DNA from: Tissierellia bacterium
GTDB taxonomy: Bacteria; Bacillota; Clostridia; Tissierellales; Sedimentibacteraceae
Assembly: GCA_028709465.1 (NCBI GenBank)
Contig: JAQVWY010000010.1
Location: 21,425 to 57,022 of the forward strand
DNA length: 35,598 nucleotides
Direction: 5' to 3'
Notes under the pieces: generated by a model
The model's database searches: none
What the model saw: the letters and a program-made list of their open reading frames with translations, nothing else
What the model was told of the DNA's origin: nothing
Position numbers and translations under genes: made by a program
Shown: positions 8,972 through 20,455 of the stretch, one piece after another
Position numbering within the stretch: the stretch's first letter is position 1
How the letters are laid out: every line of letters begins with the position of its first letter

Positions 8972-10123
8972 TTATTTGTGCTTACCGCTAATTTTATTTA
9001 GTAAATCTATATCATATGAAACTATATTTGAAATTCTTTGTTTTTGTTGCAACTCAGCTAACTCTATAATTTTTGTTATTATTTGTGTAAATGAGAGACC
9101 CAAGTCCTCCCATAAATAAAAAGCAATAGAACCAGGAATTGTATTAATTTCATTTACATAAATATCATTACCATCAAGGAGAAAATCTATTCTTGCATTT
9201 CCGCAACAATCTATAGATTTAAATGTCATACAAGCATATTCTTTAATTTTAGAAGTTAATTCTTCACCTATGTCTGCAGGTATTTTTCTTTTTGAAATAT
9301 CTTTATCTTTCATCTTGTTAAAATACTTATCCTCATAAGTTAGAAAATCCTTCCAGCCTAATGGTTCTTCGCATAGAGAAGTGATTAGATCGTCTTCATA
9401 ACCTATTACAGCGCAATTAATTTCTCTTACATTTTCTAAACATTTTTCCACGATTATTTTTCTATCATAAAATACTGCAACTTCTATACTTTTAATTAAT
9501 TCTTCTTTATTTTTTGCCTTATTAATTCCAACACTTGAACCTAAATTAGCAGGCTTAACAATTAAAGGATATGGAATTCTTTCTATATTATTTATTATAC
9601 TTTCTTTATTTTTCTCCCATTTACTCCTGTAAAACCAAGCATATTCCACTACAGGAATATTATAACATTCAAATATATTCTTCATTATTACTTTATCCAT
9701 ACCCACGGCAGAACTTAAAACCGAACCAAACCCACATGGAACATCATTCATTTGAAACATACCATGCAATGCACCATCTTCTACATTTGTGCCATGTACA
9801 GCAGGAAATACAATATCTATTTCATATAAATCAACTTTCCTACTAAATATGCTTTTTTTAATTTCAGGATGAGGATATAAAATTAATTTACCATTTTTAA
9901 ATCCCGGTAAAACCTCATAGATATCATGTAATTTTTTTGTTTTAAAATTATTGATATTATGTAAGCTATCACCTAAATACCATTTTCCTTCTTTATTAAT
10001 ATAAATAATTATAGGATTATATTTAAATTTATCAATATTGTCTAATACTTGTAATCCTGTTATTATTGAAACTTCATGTTCTACGGATTTGCCCCCTATA
10101 ATTATCCCCACCGATTTTTTCAT
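8972..10123 (-). CDS. ddl: D-alanine--D-alanine ligase homologue
   Basis: 383-residue ATP-grasp ligase joining two D-amino acids for the end of peptidoglycan stem peptides. Seen: GGKSVEHEVSI at the N-terminus, FPAVHGTNVEDGALHG, the ATP-grasp segment VKPANLGSSVGI, the omega-loop YEDKYF, which is like D-Ala-D-Ala rather than D-lactate ligases, and the metal site NEINTIPGS. It is divergent: the usual PYVGSGVLAS after the HG motif is PCGFGSVLSS. It sits 27 bases after a membrane-anchored MurF-like gene, so its dipeptide probably feeds that enzyme. A second, housekeeping ddl may exist elsewhere. D-Ser or another second residue cannot be excluded from sequence alone. GGGGGG lies 8 bases before the ATG. 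Confidence 0.88.
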   Translation of the reverse strand: MKKSVGIIIGGKSVEHEVSIITGLQVLDNIDKFKYNPIIIYINKEGKWYLGDSLHNINNFKTKKLHDIYEVLPGFKNGKLILYPHPEIKKSIFSRKVDLYEIDIVFPAVHGTNVEDGALHGMFQMNDVPCGFGSVLSSAVGMDKVIMKNIFECYNIPVVEYAWFYRSKWEKNKESIINNIERIPYPLIVKPANLGSSVGINKAKNKEELIKSIEVAVFYDRKIIVEKCLENVREINCAVIGYEDDLITSLCEEPLGWKDFLTYEDKYFNKMKDKDISKRKIPADIGEELTSKIKEYACMTFKSIDCCGNARIDFLLDGNDIYVNEINTIPGSIAFYLWEDLGLSFTQIITKIIELAELQQKQRISNIVSYDIDLLNKISGKHK

Positions 10124-10150
10124 AAATCATACCCCCCAAAATTTATTTAA

Positions 10151-11791
10151 TTAGTTTTCATTATATGTATCTGGTAGATCATTTTCAAATAATATTACAT
10201 CATTAATTTTGGTTATTGTTTTAAGAATTTCACTAGCTTCATCTAATGAATTTACTACATACAAATTATTTTCTAAAAAATTATGCTTTTTAATCCCTCT
10301 AATAATAGGCTCTGATCTTTTTATACCCACAATAATAGCAATATCACAAACTATCGCGATATTTTCACCAAATTTCTCATTTTCTATTTCCTCAATATCT
10401 CCTAATTCAACCATACCAGGAGTTACAATTATTTTTCTATGATTTATAAATTCATCCAATACATCCAGGGCCGCTTTAGCTCCCTGAGGATTAGAATTAA
10501 AGGCATCATCAATAACAATTACACCTGTTCCAGGATCAATAATTTCCAATCTATGCTTTACACTTTCTAATTTATATATTCCTTCTCTCATTTCTTCTAA
10601 TGATAATCCTAATACCTTTGCAATAGCACATCCTGCAAGTATGTTCAATATGTTATGTTTCCCTAGAAGTTTTGTTTTACATTCTATAGTTCCTAAATCA
10701 TTTATGCATAATGTAAATGTAGACCCTTCTTTGCCAACTTTTATATCCGATGCAAATATATCAGTATCTTCTATATTTTCAATACCGTATAATATTTTCT
10801 CTCTAAAAGTTTTATCCGCCAACTTCTTCACATATTCATTATCATAATTAAAAATTGCAATTCCATCATTAGGTAGACTTTCTATTAGTTCATATTTTGT
10901 TCTCATAATATTGTCGATAGATTTAAAAGTTTCTAAATGGCATGGTCCTATTGATGTAATAACACCAATTTTAGGACAAGTTAAATAAGCTACTTCTTTA
11001 ATATCTCCAATTTTAGTGGCTCCAAGTTCTGCGATAAATATATCATAATCGCCATTCAAATCATTATTAATTACCTTGCTGATTCCCATTGGGGTGTTGT
11101 AACTTTCCGGTGTATTCAAAACATTAAATTTTTCTTTTAATATTGTTGCAGAAATAAATTTTGTGCTTGTTTTACCATAACTACCTGTTATGCCCACAGA
11201 AGTTAATTTCTTTAGATTTCTTATTTTATTTGACGCCTGAACATAAAATTTATTATTTATATTACTTTCAATTGGTTCAACTAAATAAATCCCAGCTATA
11301 AAATATAATGGTGTAAAGTAATACATCAAAGATAATATACTTGCCCATATAGGAAAGTAAAACAATATATTTTTTGAAATAATAAAAAAAATTCCTAATG
11401 TAATAAGAAAATCTGCTATGACTAAAGATAAAGTCATTGCATATAATCTTTTAGCTCTTTGGGTAAATTCAAGTGGTTTTTTAGATTCATATTTATATTT
11501 TATATTTAGTGTAAAAAACGCGATTGTTAATATAAGATAGGTGAATGCAAAATAATTAGTTTTTACTTTATAATTACCAGGTAGTATTAAAAATAATATC
11601 AAAATCAATAAAGATAAAACAACATATATTTTATCTTTATAAGTATGCAATTTATTCTTATTTTTTTCTAACCATGATATGTATTTATTATTTTTATAAC
11701 CTAATAACTGTACCATGTGCAAATAATATTTTAATTTTATTGAACATAAGAGAAACCAACAAAATACGAATAAAACTACTAAACTTTTCAT
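10151..11791 (-). CDS. Membrane-anchored MurF-like Mur ligase
   Basis: 546 residues from ATG 11791 (AGGAG 9 bases upstream; a TTG at 11800 is too close to the ribosome site). Residues 1-175 hold about five hydrophobic segments (near 3-20, 55-72, 79-96, 119-138, 142-172). The Mur-ligase core follows: P-loop GITGSYGKTST (200-210), ELGATKIGDIKEVA, ITSIGPCHLETF, the probable carbamylated Lys in TKYELIESL, and VIDDAFNSNPQGAKAALDVL in the C-terminal domain. The centre is clearly MurF-like, but MurF normally has a soluble UDP-MurNAc-binding domain of about 100 residues in front of the P-loop; here that is replaced by membrane segments. I infer a ligase acting at the membrane, perhaps on a lipid-linked substrate, adding the dipeptide made by the adjacent Ddl. 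Exact substrate unknown. Confidence 0.85.
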   Translation of the reverse strand: MKSLVVLFVFCWFLLCSIKLKYYLHMVQLLGYKNNKYISWLEKNKNKLHTYKDKIYVVLSLLILILFLILPGNYKVKTNYFAFTYLILTIAFFTLNIKYKYESKKPLEFTQRAKRLYAMTLSLVIADFLITLGIFFIISKNILFYFPIWASILSLMYYFTPLYFIAGIYLVEPIESNINNKFYVQASNKIRNLKKLTSVGITGSYGKTSTKFISATILKEKFNVLNTPESYNTPMGISKVINNDLNGDYDIFIAELGATKIGDIKEVAYLTCPKIGVITSIGPCHLETFKSIDNIMRTKYELIESLPNDGIAIFNYDNEYVKKLADKTFREKILYGIENIEDTDIFASDIKVGKEGSTFTLCINDLGTIECKTKLLGKHNILNILAGCAIAKVLGLSLEEMREGIYKLESVKHRLEIIDPGTGVIVIDDAFNSNPQGAKAALDVLDEFINHRKIIVTPGMVELGDIEEIENEKFGENIAIVCDIAIIVGIKRSEPIIRGIKKHNFLENNLYVVNSLDEASEILKTITKINDVILFENDLPDTYNEN

Positions 11792-11808
11792 TATTTTCAA
11801 CTCCTATA

Positions 11809-12585
11809 TTATTTATTGAAATTTTCCTTAAGAAAAACTAAAATAACTGCTTTAAATTGATCATAAGAGTCCACATATGAATAGTGACCAGCACCTTTTA
11901 ACACTATTAATCCACTGTCTTTAATTTTTTCTTCCATTATCTTTCCCATATACAATGGAGTATCTTCATCATTTTCTCCCCATATAAGTAAAGTTGGTAC
12001 ACTAATTGATGGCAACAAATAAGACAGGTTATCATTAATAACCTTAACCATAGTTTGCCGCATTATTCCTTGAGCTTCTTTATAATCTGCGGATCCAAAT
12101 TTTTTGTAAAATCGTTCTAGATTTTCTTCTTTAGTATTTGCTGTACTAAATGTTGTATACATCTTTTTTAAAAACTTAAACCAATACACTTTAACATAAT
12201 AATATAATTTTCTTTTAGGAATTAATCCTGCGCTATCAATAAGTATTAATTTGCTTACAATATTATCATATTTGCTTGATAAAATAATAGCTATTCTACC
12301 GCCGTGAGAATGGCCAAAAACAACAATATCTTTCATATTTATTTTTTTTATAAATTTATATATAAAGTTGGCGTAATCGTAGGAATTCCAGGATTCTTTC
12401 GGAATATCACTTTCACCAAAGCCAGGCAAATCTAATGATACAACCCTGCATTTATTATGTAAAATATTAAATATAGGCATTACTGTTTCTATGCTACCAC
12501 CCCATCCATGAAGCAGCAACACATCAGTGGTACCAAATCCTTCATCTATATAATTAACATTCAAACCATCAATACAAATTCGCAT
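11809..12585 (-). CDS. Alpha/beta hydrolase
   Basis: 258 residues with a complete catalytic set: oxyanion region LLHGWGGS, nucleophile elbow GHSHGGR, acid GENDED, and histidine in KGAGHYSYVD near the C-terminus. There is no signal peptide, so it is cytosolic. The start is ATG 12585; a TTG one codon upstream is less likely. It ends 17 bases before the MurF-like gene and is probably cotranscribed with it, Ddl and RNase R. The substrate cannot be read from the sequence. The neighbourhood suggests an ester, thioester or amide connected with the cell envelope or with the dipeptide used by the two ligases, but this is only context. Confidence 0.88.
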   Translation of the reverse strand: MRICIDGLNVNYIDEGFGTTDVLLLHGWGGSIETVMPIFNILHNKCRVVSLDLPGFGESDIPKESWNSYDYANFIYKFIKKINMKDIVVFGHSHGGRIAIILSSKYDNIVSKLILIDSAGLIPKRKLYYYVKVYWFKFLKKMYTTFSTANTKEENLERFYKKFGSADYKEAQGIMRQTMVKVINDNLSYLLPSISVPTLLIWGENDEDTPLYMGKIMEEKIKDSGLIVLKGAGHYSYVDSYDQFKAVILVFLKENFNK

Positions 12586-12810
12586 CAACTATCCAATCCT
12601 TTCATGCATTATCATAAACTCTAAATCATTAATTGAATCAGTATCTTTATATAATATGCATAGCTAATAAACATTGTGAATCACTTATATCATTGTATGA
12701 ATTTCTTGCATTATAAGCATTAACTTTAATTCTGAACTCTATTGTAATAAAATTATTAAAAAACCGGTTATTGTCATATTTATGATATTCCTAATTTTCT
12801 GCATTCTTTT

Positions 12811-12873
12811 GGGTGACAGCAAGAACCGTCCCCACTGTCTACCCCCACTGTCTACCAACTGTCTACACAGACT
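12811..12873. repeat. REP-like GGGTGACAG...CCCCACTGTC block
   Basis: Starts GGGTGACAGCAAGAACCGTC and continues with two CCCCACTGTCTA units and a third AACTGTCTACA. GACAG and CTGTC can pair as a hairpin. G+C is far above the surroundings. Similar GACGGTTCTTGCTGTCACC sequences are, from general knowledge, dispersed in Firmicute genomes and often found beside REP-associated (IS200-like) transposases. No transposase gene is here. Confidence 0.6.
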
Positions 12874-12915
12874 GCATTGTTACAAATTATACCATACTAA
12901 ATATTGTTACTGCAA

Positions 12916-12944
12916 GAAAAAAAGACTTCTAATTTTAGAAGTCC
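12916..12944 (-). terminator. Terminator after hppA
   Basis: Minus-strand stem GGACTTCTAA / TTAGAAGTC followed by seven T, 24 bases past the hppA stop. Confidence 0.9.
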
Positions 12945-12967
12945 TTTTAATATGCTATTTATTATAT

Positions 12968-15001
12968 TTATTGTAATCCGAAAAATTTAAGTAATAAACC
13001 ACCATGTTGAGCTAATGTTGGTCCAAATACAAGTGATACAACTGTCATAAGCTTAATTAATATGTTTATTGAAGGTCCTGAAGTATCTTTAAATGGATCT
13101 CCCACTGTATCACCAACAACTGCAGCTTTATGTGCTGTACTTCCTTTTCCGCCATGTGTACCGCCTTCAATATATTTTTTAGCGTTATCCCATGCTCCAC
13201 CAGAGTTTGACATGAATATTGCCATTAAAACTCCAGTAACCAAAGCCCCAGCCTGTAATCCACCAAGAGCAGCAGTACCAAGCAAATATCCTACTATTAA
13301 TGGAACAACTACTGCTAATAATCCAGGTACAATCATTTCTTTTAGTGCAGCAGCAGTACTTATATCAACACATTTTCTATAATCAGGTTTTTCCTTACCT
13401 TCCATAATTCCAGGCATTTCTTTAAATTGTCTTCTAACTTCTTCAATCATAGAAAATGCAGCTTTACCTACGGCACTCATTGTTATAGCTGAGAATAAAA
13501 ATGGTAACATACCTCCAATGAATAAACCAGCTATTACTGTAGGCTCAGTTAAACTGATACTTTCTAAATTAACTGATTGAGTGTAAGATGCAAATAATGC
13601 AAGAGCTGTTAAAGCAGCTGAACCTATTGCAAATCCTTTACCTATAGCTGCTGTAGTATTTCCAACAGAGTCAAGTTTGTCTGTTATTTCTCTTACTTCA
13701 TGTGGTAATTCACACATTTCAGCTATACCACCCGCATTATCTGCTATAGGGCCATAAGCATCTACCGCTACAGTCATTCCAGTTGTTGAAAGCATACCAA
13801 TTGCCGCTAATGCTATACCATACAAACCATTAAGAGGAACCATTTTACCATTTGTATATCCTGCTATAAAATATGCTCCTACAATACCAACAGCTAATAC
13901 TATAATTGGATAAGCAGTTGATCTCATACCTACTGACAAACCACTAATGATTGTAGTTGCAGCACCAGTTTCAGATTGATCAGCTATTTCTTTAACATAT
14001 TTATATTCGTCTGAAGTATAAACTTCAGTTATTTTTGCTATTATTAAACCTACAGCAGTACCAAATACTATTGCTCCAAAAGGCTGATAACTTCCTAAAA
14101 TAGTTTTACTTAATATAAATGAAGCTACAATTACAATAAGTGAACTAGCATATGTTCCGGCATTTAATGCTTTTTGTGGATTTGAACCTTCTTTTCCTTT
14201 TACGAATAATGTACCAATAATAGAAGCTATTATTCCAACTGCTGAAACTAATAATGCAAATAATACGCCTTCACCATTTGTATAAGCTACAACTCCAAGT
14301 GTAATAGCCGAAACTATAGAACCAACATATGATTCAAATAAGTCAGCTCCCATACCTGCAACGTCACCAACATTATCTCCAACATTATCAGCAATAACTG
14401 CTGGGTTTCTTGGATCATCTTCAGGTATTCCTGCTTCAACTTTTCCAACAAGGTCAGCACCAACATCGGCAGCTTTAGTATAAATACCACCGCCAACACG
14501 AGCAAATAATGCAATCGAAGAAGCTCCTAAACTAAATCCTGTAATTACATTAGCATCTTCGAATAATAACCAGAAAGCTCCTAACCCTAATAATCCTAAG
14601 CCTACTACTACCATTCCCATTACTGATCCGCCTGAAAAAGCTATATCTAATGCTCTGTTCATTCCTGATGTCATGGCAGCATTTGCAGTTCTAACGTTTG
14701 CTTTTGTAGCTACAGTCATACCAAAATATCCAGCTAATACTGAAAATAATGCACCTACTGCAAAAGCTAATGCTGTTGGCCAACTAATTGCTAATCCTAA
14801 TACAATAAACATTACAACTGCAAAAATACCTACAGATTTATACTCTCTTTCAAGAAAGGCCATAGCTCCTTCATGTATATATGAAGATATTTCCTGCATC
14901 CTTTCATTTCCAGGTTGTGCCTTACTAATATTAGATGCCTTATAAAAAGCAAAAAGCAAAGCCAAGACCCCTGCTATAGGGGCTACTAATTGTGTTTCCA
15001 T
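12968..15001 (-). CDS. hppA: Membrane-bound ion-pumping pyrophosphatase, K+-dependent type
   Basis: 677-residue integral membrane enzyme that hydrolyses PPi and pumps Na+ or H+ outward. Start is ATG 15001 ([11 protein letters not shown]) with GGAGG 8 bases upstream; longer starts lack a ribosome site. Seen: the PPi-site loop [19 protein letters not shown] (196-214), the gate region [11 protein letters not shown] with Glu223, and [10 protein letters not shown] (447-456). Ala at 451, where K+-independent enzymes have Lys, marks the K+-dependent class. That class plus the Glu position fits Na+ pumping, though H+-pumping K+-dependent members exist. It follows secG by 82 bases, and both probably use the secG promoter. 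It would recover energy from PPi in an anaerobe. Confidence 0.95.
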   Translation of the reverse strand: METQLVAPIAGVLALLFAFYKASNISKAQPGNERMQEISSYIHEGAMAFLEREYKSVGIFAVVMFIVLGLAISWPTALAFAVGALFSVLAGYFGMTVATKANVRTANAAMTSGMNRALDIAFSGGSVMGMVVVGLGLLGLGAFWLLFEDANVITGFSLGASSIALFARVGGGIYTKAADVGADLVGKVEAGIPEDDPRNPAVIADNVGDNVGDVAGMGADLFESYVGSIVSAITLGVVAYTNGEGVLFALLVSAVGIIASIIGTLFVKGKEGSNPQKALNAGTYASSLIVIVASFILSKTILGSYQPFGAIVFGTAVGLIIAKITEVYTSDEYKYVKEIADQSETGAATTIISGLSVGMRSTAYPIIVLAVGIVGAYFIAGYTNGKMVPLNGLYGIALAAIGMLSTTGMTVAVDAYGPIADNAGGIAEMCELPHEVREITDKLDSVGNTTAAIGKGFAIGSAALTALALFASYTQSVNLESISLTEPTVIAGLFIGGMLPFLFSAITMSAVGKAAFSMIEEVRRQFKEMPGIMEGKEKPDYRKCVDISTAAALKEMIVPGLLAVVVPLIVGYLLGTAALGGLQAGALVTGVLMAIFMSNSGGAWDNAKKYIEGGTHGGKGSTAHKAAVVGDTVGDPFKDTSGPSINILIKLMTVVSLVFGPTLAQHGGLLLKFFGLQ

Positions 15002-15083
15002 TTTTAATTCCTCCAAAAGTTTAATAAATTTAATAACAATAAACATGTACAAATTATAATATTGTTAAAACAAATACAATTTA

Positions 15084-15314
15084 TTACTGAATAGCAGCCA
15101 ATATTAATGAAGCTATTAAAAATATAATTGCTGAAACAGATGTTAGTTTTTCTAACTTTCCTTCATAACTTCTACCCTTATTTCTGCCCCATATTGATTC
15201 AGCACCACCAGCTATTTCACCTGACATACCTGCTGATTTACCAGATTGAAGTAAGATACTCGCTATTAGTATTAAACTTGCAATTATTAAAAATATTCTT
15301 ACTACTATTTCCAC
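15084..15314 (-). CDS. secG: Protein-export membrane protein SecG
   Basis: 76 residues with two membrane helices (about 4-22 and 55-73) around the conserved polar loop KSAGMSGEIAGGAESIWGRN. It is a small partner of SecYE in the plasma-membrane translocon. The start is GTG 15314: GGAGGTG lies 7 bases upstream and no ATG is available. secG follows eno in many Clostridia, but here a repeat array and its own promoter separate the two. Confidence 0.93.
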   Translation of the reverse strand: MEIVVRIFLIIASLILIASILLQSGKSAGMSGEIAGGAESIWGRNKGRSYEGKLEKLTSVSAIIFLIASLILAAIQ

Positions 15315-15356
15315 TTATGCACACCTCCCACATGTAATCTACAATACAACGTTTAG

Positions 15357-15385
15357 ATTATAACATTATAAATTCATTAAATCAA
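15357..15385 (-). promoter_or_regulatory. Promoter of secG(-hppA)
   Basis: TTGATT (15380-15385), 17-base spacer, TATAAT (15357-15362), 43 bases before the secG start and downstream of the repeat array that follows eno. Confidence 0.75.
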
Positions 15386-15408
15386 TAAAAATCTTATAGC
15401 ATAGATAA

Positions 15409-16818
<1,410 letters not shown>

Positions 16819-16845
16819 TTAATTTCCTCCAAAATAAATATAAAA

Positions 16846-18375
16846 TTAATGTATGATTAAACTTTCTCCAGTCATTTCAGCTGGTTTTTCCAATTCCATA
16901 ATATCTAATAATGTTGGTGCCACATCAGCTAATATTCCTTCCTTAAGTTTAACATTTTTATTACTTTGAACCAATATAAATGGAACTTTGTTAGTAGTGT
17001 GTGCAGTAATTTTTGTTAATGTTTCTTTATCAAGCATTTCCTCACAATTACCATGATCTGCAGTTATTATAGCAGTTCCACCAATTCTAATAATGAAATT
17101 TACTAATTCACCAAGACATTTATCAACAGTTTCAACAGCTTTTATTGCTGCTTCAATATCACCTGTATGACCAACCATATCAGGATTAGCGAAATTTATC
17201 ACCATAAAACTGTATATATCTTTTTCAATTTCATCAATTACTATTTTTTTCAATTCATAAGCACTCATTTCAGGCTTTAAATCATAAGTAGATACATTAG
17301 GAGATGGAACAAGAATTCTAACTTCATTTTTAAATGGTTCTTCAATTTCTCCATTAAAGAAATATGTAACATGTGCATATTTTTCGGTTTCAGCTAATCT
17401 CAATTGCTTTATACCATTATTGCTTAAATATTCACCTAATGTATTTTCAACAAAGTGAGGTTTATATGCTATTTCAACATTTTTAATAGTTTTATCATAC
17501 AATGTCATGCATACAAATTTAACATTTACTTTTTGTCTGTCAAATTTATCAAAATCCTCATCAACAAAAGCCCTAGTAAGTTCTCTGGCTCTGTCTGGTC
17601 TAAAATTATAAAATATTATTGCATCATTATCTTTTACAGTTCCTAATTCGCCATTTTTATTATTAATTAACATAGGTTTTATAAATTCATCCGTAACATT
17701 GTCAAAATATGAATCTTGAATTGCTTCTATTGAATTATCATGTATTTCTCCAATTCCTTTAACCAATGCATTGTATGCTTTTTCAACCCTATCCCATTGA
17801 TTATTTCTATCCATCGCATAGTATCGTCCAATTATAGATGATATATGACCTATTCCTATTTCCTTAATTTTTTTCTCCAGCTCTCTAATATAATTAATAC
17901 CGCTTGCTGGTCCAACATCTCTACCATCAGTTATACAATGAATTTCTACATTATTGATTCCTTTGTTTTTAGCTAATTCTAAAAGACTATACAAATGAGA
18001 ATTGTGACTGTGTACTCCTCCGTCAGAAAGAAGTCCTATTAAATGCATAGTAGAATTGTTATTTTTAACAAAATCAAATGCTATATTTAATGCTTCATTA
18101 TCTTGAATTTCATTTTCTTCAATTGATTTTGTAATTCTAGTTAAATCTTGATATACAATTCTGCCTGCACCTAAATTTAAATGGCCTACTTCAGAATTAC
18201 CCATTTGACCCTTAGGTAATCCCACATCGTATCCGCTGGCAGATAAAACTGTATTAGGATACTTTTTCATTAAAAGATCAAAATTAAGTGTCTTTGCTCT
18301 TTTAATTGCATTACCTTCATAATCAGGACCTAGACCCCAACCATCAAGGATAATAAGTGCTGTTAATTTACTCAT
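16846..18375 (-). CDS. gpmI: Phosphoglycerate mutase, cofactor-independent
   Basis: 509 residues. It interconverts 3- and 2-phosphoglycerate through a phosphoserine intermediate with Mn2+. The metal-site start ALIILDGWGLG and the nucleophile Ser61 in GQMGNSEVGH are present, as are the metal-ligand segments NFANPDMVGHTG and ADHGNCEEM in the C-terminal phosphatase half. It sits between tpiA (19 bases) and eno (27 bases) in the glycolytic operon. Confidence 0.98.
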   Translation of the reverse strand: MSKLTALIILDGWGLGPDYEGNAIKRAKTLNFDLLMKKYPNTVLSASGYDVGLPKGQMGNSEVGHLNLGAGRIVYQDLTRITKSIEENEIQDNEALNIAFDFVKNNNSTMHLIGLLSDGGVHSHNSHLYSLLELAKNKGINNVEIHCITDGRDVGPASGINYIRELEKKIKEIGIGHISSIIGRYYAMDRNNQWDRVEKAYNALVKGIGEIHDNSIEAIQDSYFDNVTDEFIKPMLINNKNGELGTVKDNDAIIFYNFRPDRARELTRAFVDEDFDKFDRQKVNVKFVCMTLYDKTIKNVEIAYKPHFVENTLGEYLSNNGIKQLRLAETEKYAHVTYFFNGEIEEPFKNEVRILVPSPNVSTYDLKPEMSAYELKKIVIDEIEKDIYSFMVINFANPDMVGHTGDIEAAIKAVETVDKCLGELVNFIIRIGGTAIITADHGNCEEMLDKETLTKITAHTTNKVPFILVQSNKNVKLKEGILADVAPTLLDIMELEKPAEMTGESLIIH

Positions 18376-18394
18376 ATTATACTCCTAATTTTAA

Positions 18395-19153
18395 TCACTG
18401 CATTGCATTTTGAATAATACTTACAAATTCTCCTGCTTTTAAACTTGCTCCTCCAACTAATGCTCCATCAATATCACTTTGACTCATAAGTTCTTTAGCA
18501 TTGCTTCCTTTTACACTTCCACCATATAATATTAATAAATTTTGGGATATATTTAATGAATATAAATCTTTAATAGTATCTCTAATGAAATATGCCATTT
18601 CATTAGCTTGAATACTTGTTGCAGTACGTCCTGTCCCTATAGCCCAAATCGGCTCATAAGCTACAACAACATTATTCATATTCTTATCATCAATGTCTTT
18701 AAGTCCATTAATAAGTTGATTTTTAACTGTTTCTTCCTGCATATTTCTTTCTCTTTGCTCCAATGTTTCACCTACACAAAGAATTGGTTTAATACCATTA
18801 GTTAATGCAGCTTTAACTTTCAAATTCACTAAATCATCAGTTTCATTAAAATATTGTCTTCTTTCAGAATGACCAATTATAACAAAATCTGCTCCAATAT
18901 CCTTTAACATAATAGGGGATATTTCACCTGTAAATGCACCATTACTTTCAAAATGCATATTTTGTGCACCAAGTTTGATAATAGAATTTTCTAATTTTTG
19001 TTTTACTGCATAAAGTGCTGTAAATGGAGGGCATACTAGTATTTCAGCATTAATTTCACCTTTAATCAAATCATTTAATTCATTAACTAGTTTTAAGCTG
19101 TCACTGACATTATTATTCATCTTCCAGTTTCCAGCTATTAATTTAGTTCTCAT
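18395..19153 (-). CDS. tpiA: Triosephosphate isomerase
   Basis: 252 residues, a TIM barrel interconverting dihydroxyacetone phosphate and glyceraldehyde 3-phosphate. The catalytic motifs are all present: AGNWKMN at the N-terminus, the histidine in IGHSERR, the glutamate in YEPIWAIGTG with its mobile loop, and LYGGSVKGSNA plus GALVGGASL for phosphate binding. Third gene of the operon, 17 bases after pgk. Confidence 0.98.
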   Translation of the reverse strand: MRTKLIAGNWKMNNNVSDSLKLVNELNDLIKGEINAEILVCPPFTALYAVKQKLENSIIKLGAQNMHFESNGAFTGEISPIMLKDIGADFVIIGHSERRQYFNETDDLVNLKVKAALTNGIKPILCVGETLEQRERNMQEETVKNQLINGLKDIDDKNMNNVVVAYEPIWAIGTGRTATSIQANEMAYFIRDTIKDLYSLNISQNLLILYGGSVKGSNAKELMSQSDIDGALVGGASLKAGEFVSIIQNAMQ

Positions 19154-19170
19154 ATCTTCCTCCTAATTTA

Positions 19171-20364
19171 TCACTTATTATCAACTGCGTCAATACCTGG
19201 CAATATCTTTCCTTCTAAAAATTCTAAAGAAGCTCCACCGCCAGTAGAAATATGAGTAATTTCACTTGCAAGACCTATCTTTTCAACAGCAGCGGCACTG
19301 TCTCCGCCACCTATTATTGAAACAGCATTCTTATTTTCTGCAATAAATCTTGCAATGCTGTTTGTTCCTTTTGCAAAATTAGACATTTCAAAAACACCTA
19401 GTGGACCATTCCATATAATTGTTTTTGATTCATCAATAACTTGTTTGAATTTTACAATAGTCTTTTCTCCTATATCAAGTCCCATGTAACCTTCTGGAAT
19501 TTTATCAACATCAACCGTAAAAAATTCAGTATCATTTTTAAATTCTTTCGCCACTACTGTATCTTTAGGTAAAAATAGCTTTACGTTTTTTTCTTCAGCC
19601 TTTAACAAAAGATTTTTAGCTAATTCAATTTTATCTTCTTCTAATAGAGACGTTCCGACATTATATCCTTGAGCTTTCAAGAAAGTATACATCATTCCGC
19701 CACCTATAATAATGTTATCTGCAATATTCATTAAATTTTCAATAACAGATATTTTATCAGATACTTTTGCTCCGCCTAATATTGCAGTTAAAGGTCGTTT
19801 TGGATTTTCTAAAGCTCCGCCCATTACATCTAATTCTTTTTCAATTAATAATCCAACTGCAGAAGGCAAATATTTACATACTCCAGCATTTGATGCGTGA
19901 GCCCTGTGAGCTGTTCCAAATGCATCATTTACATATAAATCAGCAAGTGAAGATAATTCTTTAGCAAATTCTTCACCATTTTTAGTCTCTTCTTTTCTAT
20001 AACGAGTATTTTGAAGTAGCATAACTTCACCTGCTTTTAAATTAGCAGCATCTTCTTTTACCTTTTCATCAACTATCTTATCACAATCTTCAAATATAAC
20101 ATTTTTATTTAAAAGTTCACTTAATCTTTCAGATACAACTTTTAATGAATAATTTGGATTTGGTTCACCATTAGGTCTTCCTAGATGTGACATAAGAATA
20201 AGGGAGGCTCCATTTTCCAATAAATAATTTATAGTTGGAAGTGAACTAGTTATTCTATTATCATCTGTAATATTTCCTTCTTTATCAAGAGGAACATTAA
20301 AATCACACCTAACTAAAACTGTTTTGCCTTGTACATCAATATCTTTTAATGTTTTTTTATTCAT
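19171..20364 (-). CDS. pgk: Phosphoglycerate kinase
   Basis: 397 residues from ATG 20364 ([15 protein letters not shown] 5 bases upstream); a longer frame upstream would begin inside the repeat array and lacks a ribosome site. It makes ATP from 1,3-bisphosphoglycerate. Seen: [26 protein letters not shown], the hinge region GGAKVSDKI, and the nucleotide loop [13 protein letters not shown] followed by [16 protein letters not shown]. Separated from gap by 79 bases that consist mostly of the 11-bp repeats. Confidence 0.98.
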   Translation of the reverse strand: MNKKTLKDIDVQGKTVLVRCDFNVPLDKEGNITDDNRITSSLPTINYLLENGASLILMSHLGRPNGEPNPNYSLKVVSERLSELLNKNVIFEDCDKIVDEKVKEDAANLKAGEVMLLQNTRYRKEETKNGEEFAKELSSLADLYVNDAFGTAHRAHASNAGVCKYLPSAVGLLIEKELDVMGGALENPKRPLTAILGGAKVSDKISVIENLMNIADNIIIGGGMMYTFLKAQGYNVGTSLLEEDKIELAKNLLLKAEEKNVKLFLPKDTVVAKEFKNDTEFFTVDVDKIPEGYMGLDIGEKTIVKFKQVIDESKTIIWNGPLGVFEMSNFAKGTNSIARFIAENKNAVSIIGGGDSAAAVEKIGLASEITHISTGGGASLEFLEGKILPGIDAVDNK

Positions 20365-20381
20365 AATAACCTCCAAATACA

Positions 20382-20455
20382 TAGATGAGCAATAGATAAG
20401 CAATTGCTATTCCATTGCTTAATCTACCGCTCCATCAATTGCTCTATCTATTGTT
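20382..20455 (-). repeat. AGCAATAGATG-type 11-bp repeat array between gap and pgk
   Basis: On the minus strand it begins with AACAATAGATAG, the last codons and stop of gap, then AGCAATTGATGG, AGCGGTAGATTA, AGCAATGGAAT, then an inverted half (AGCAATTGCTTATCTATTGC) that ends just before the pgk ribosome site. Same family as the array after eno. It can fold into a hairpin inside the gap-pgk mRNA. Confidence 0.85.

Larger units (their letters stand above)
12586..12967. other. Gene-free stretch between hppA and the hydrolase gene
   Basis: Holds the hppA terminator (12916-12944), the REP-like block (12811-12873) and a possible weak promoter for the hydrolase operon: a minus-strand TATAAT at 12710-12715 without a good -35 box. 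Nothing else was recognised. Confidence 0.6.

Noticed and set aside
13062..13382. Plus-strand open frame of 106 codons inside hppA
   Set aside because: Antisense to a conserved membrane enzyme; low-complexity translation caused by the codon pattern of the real gene.
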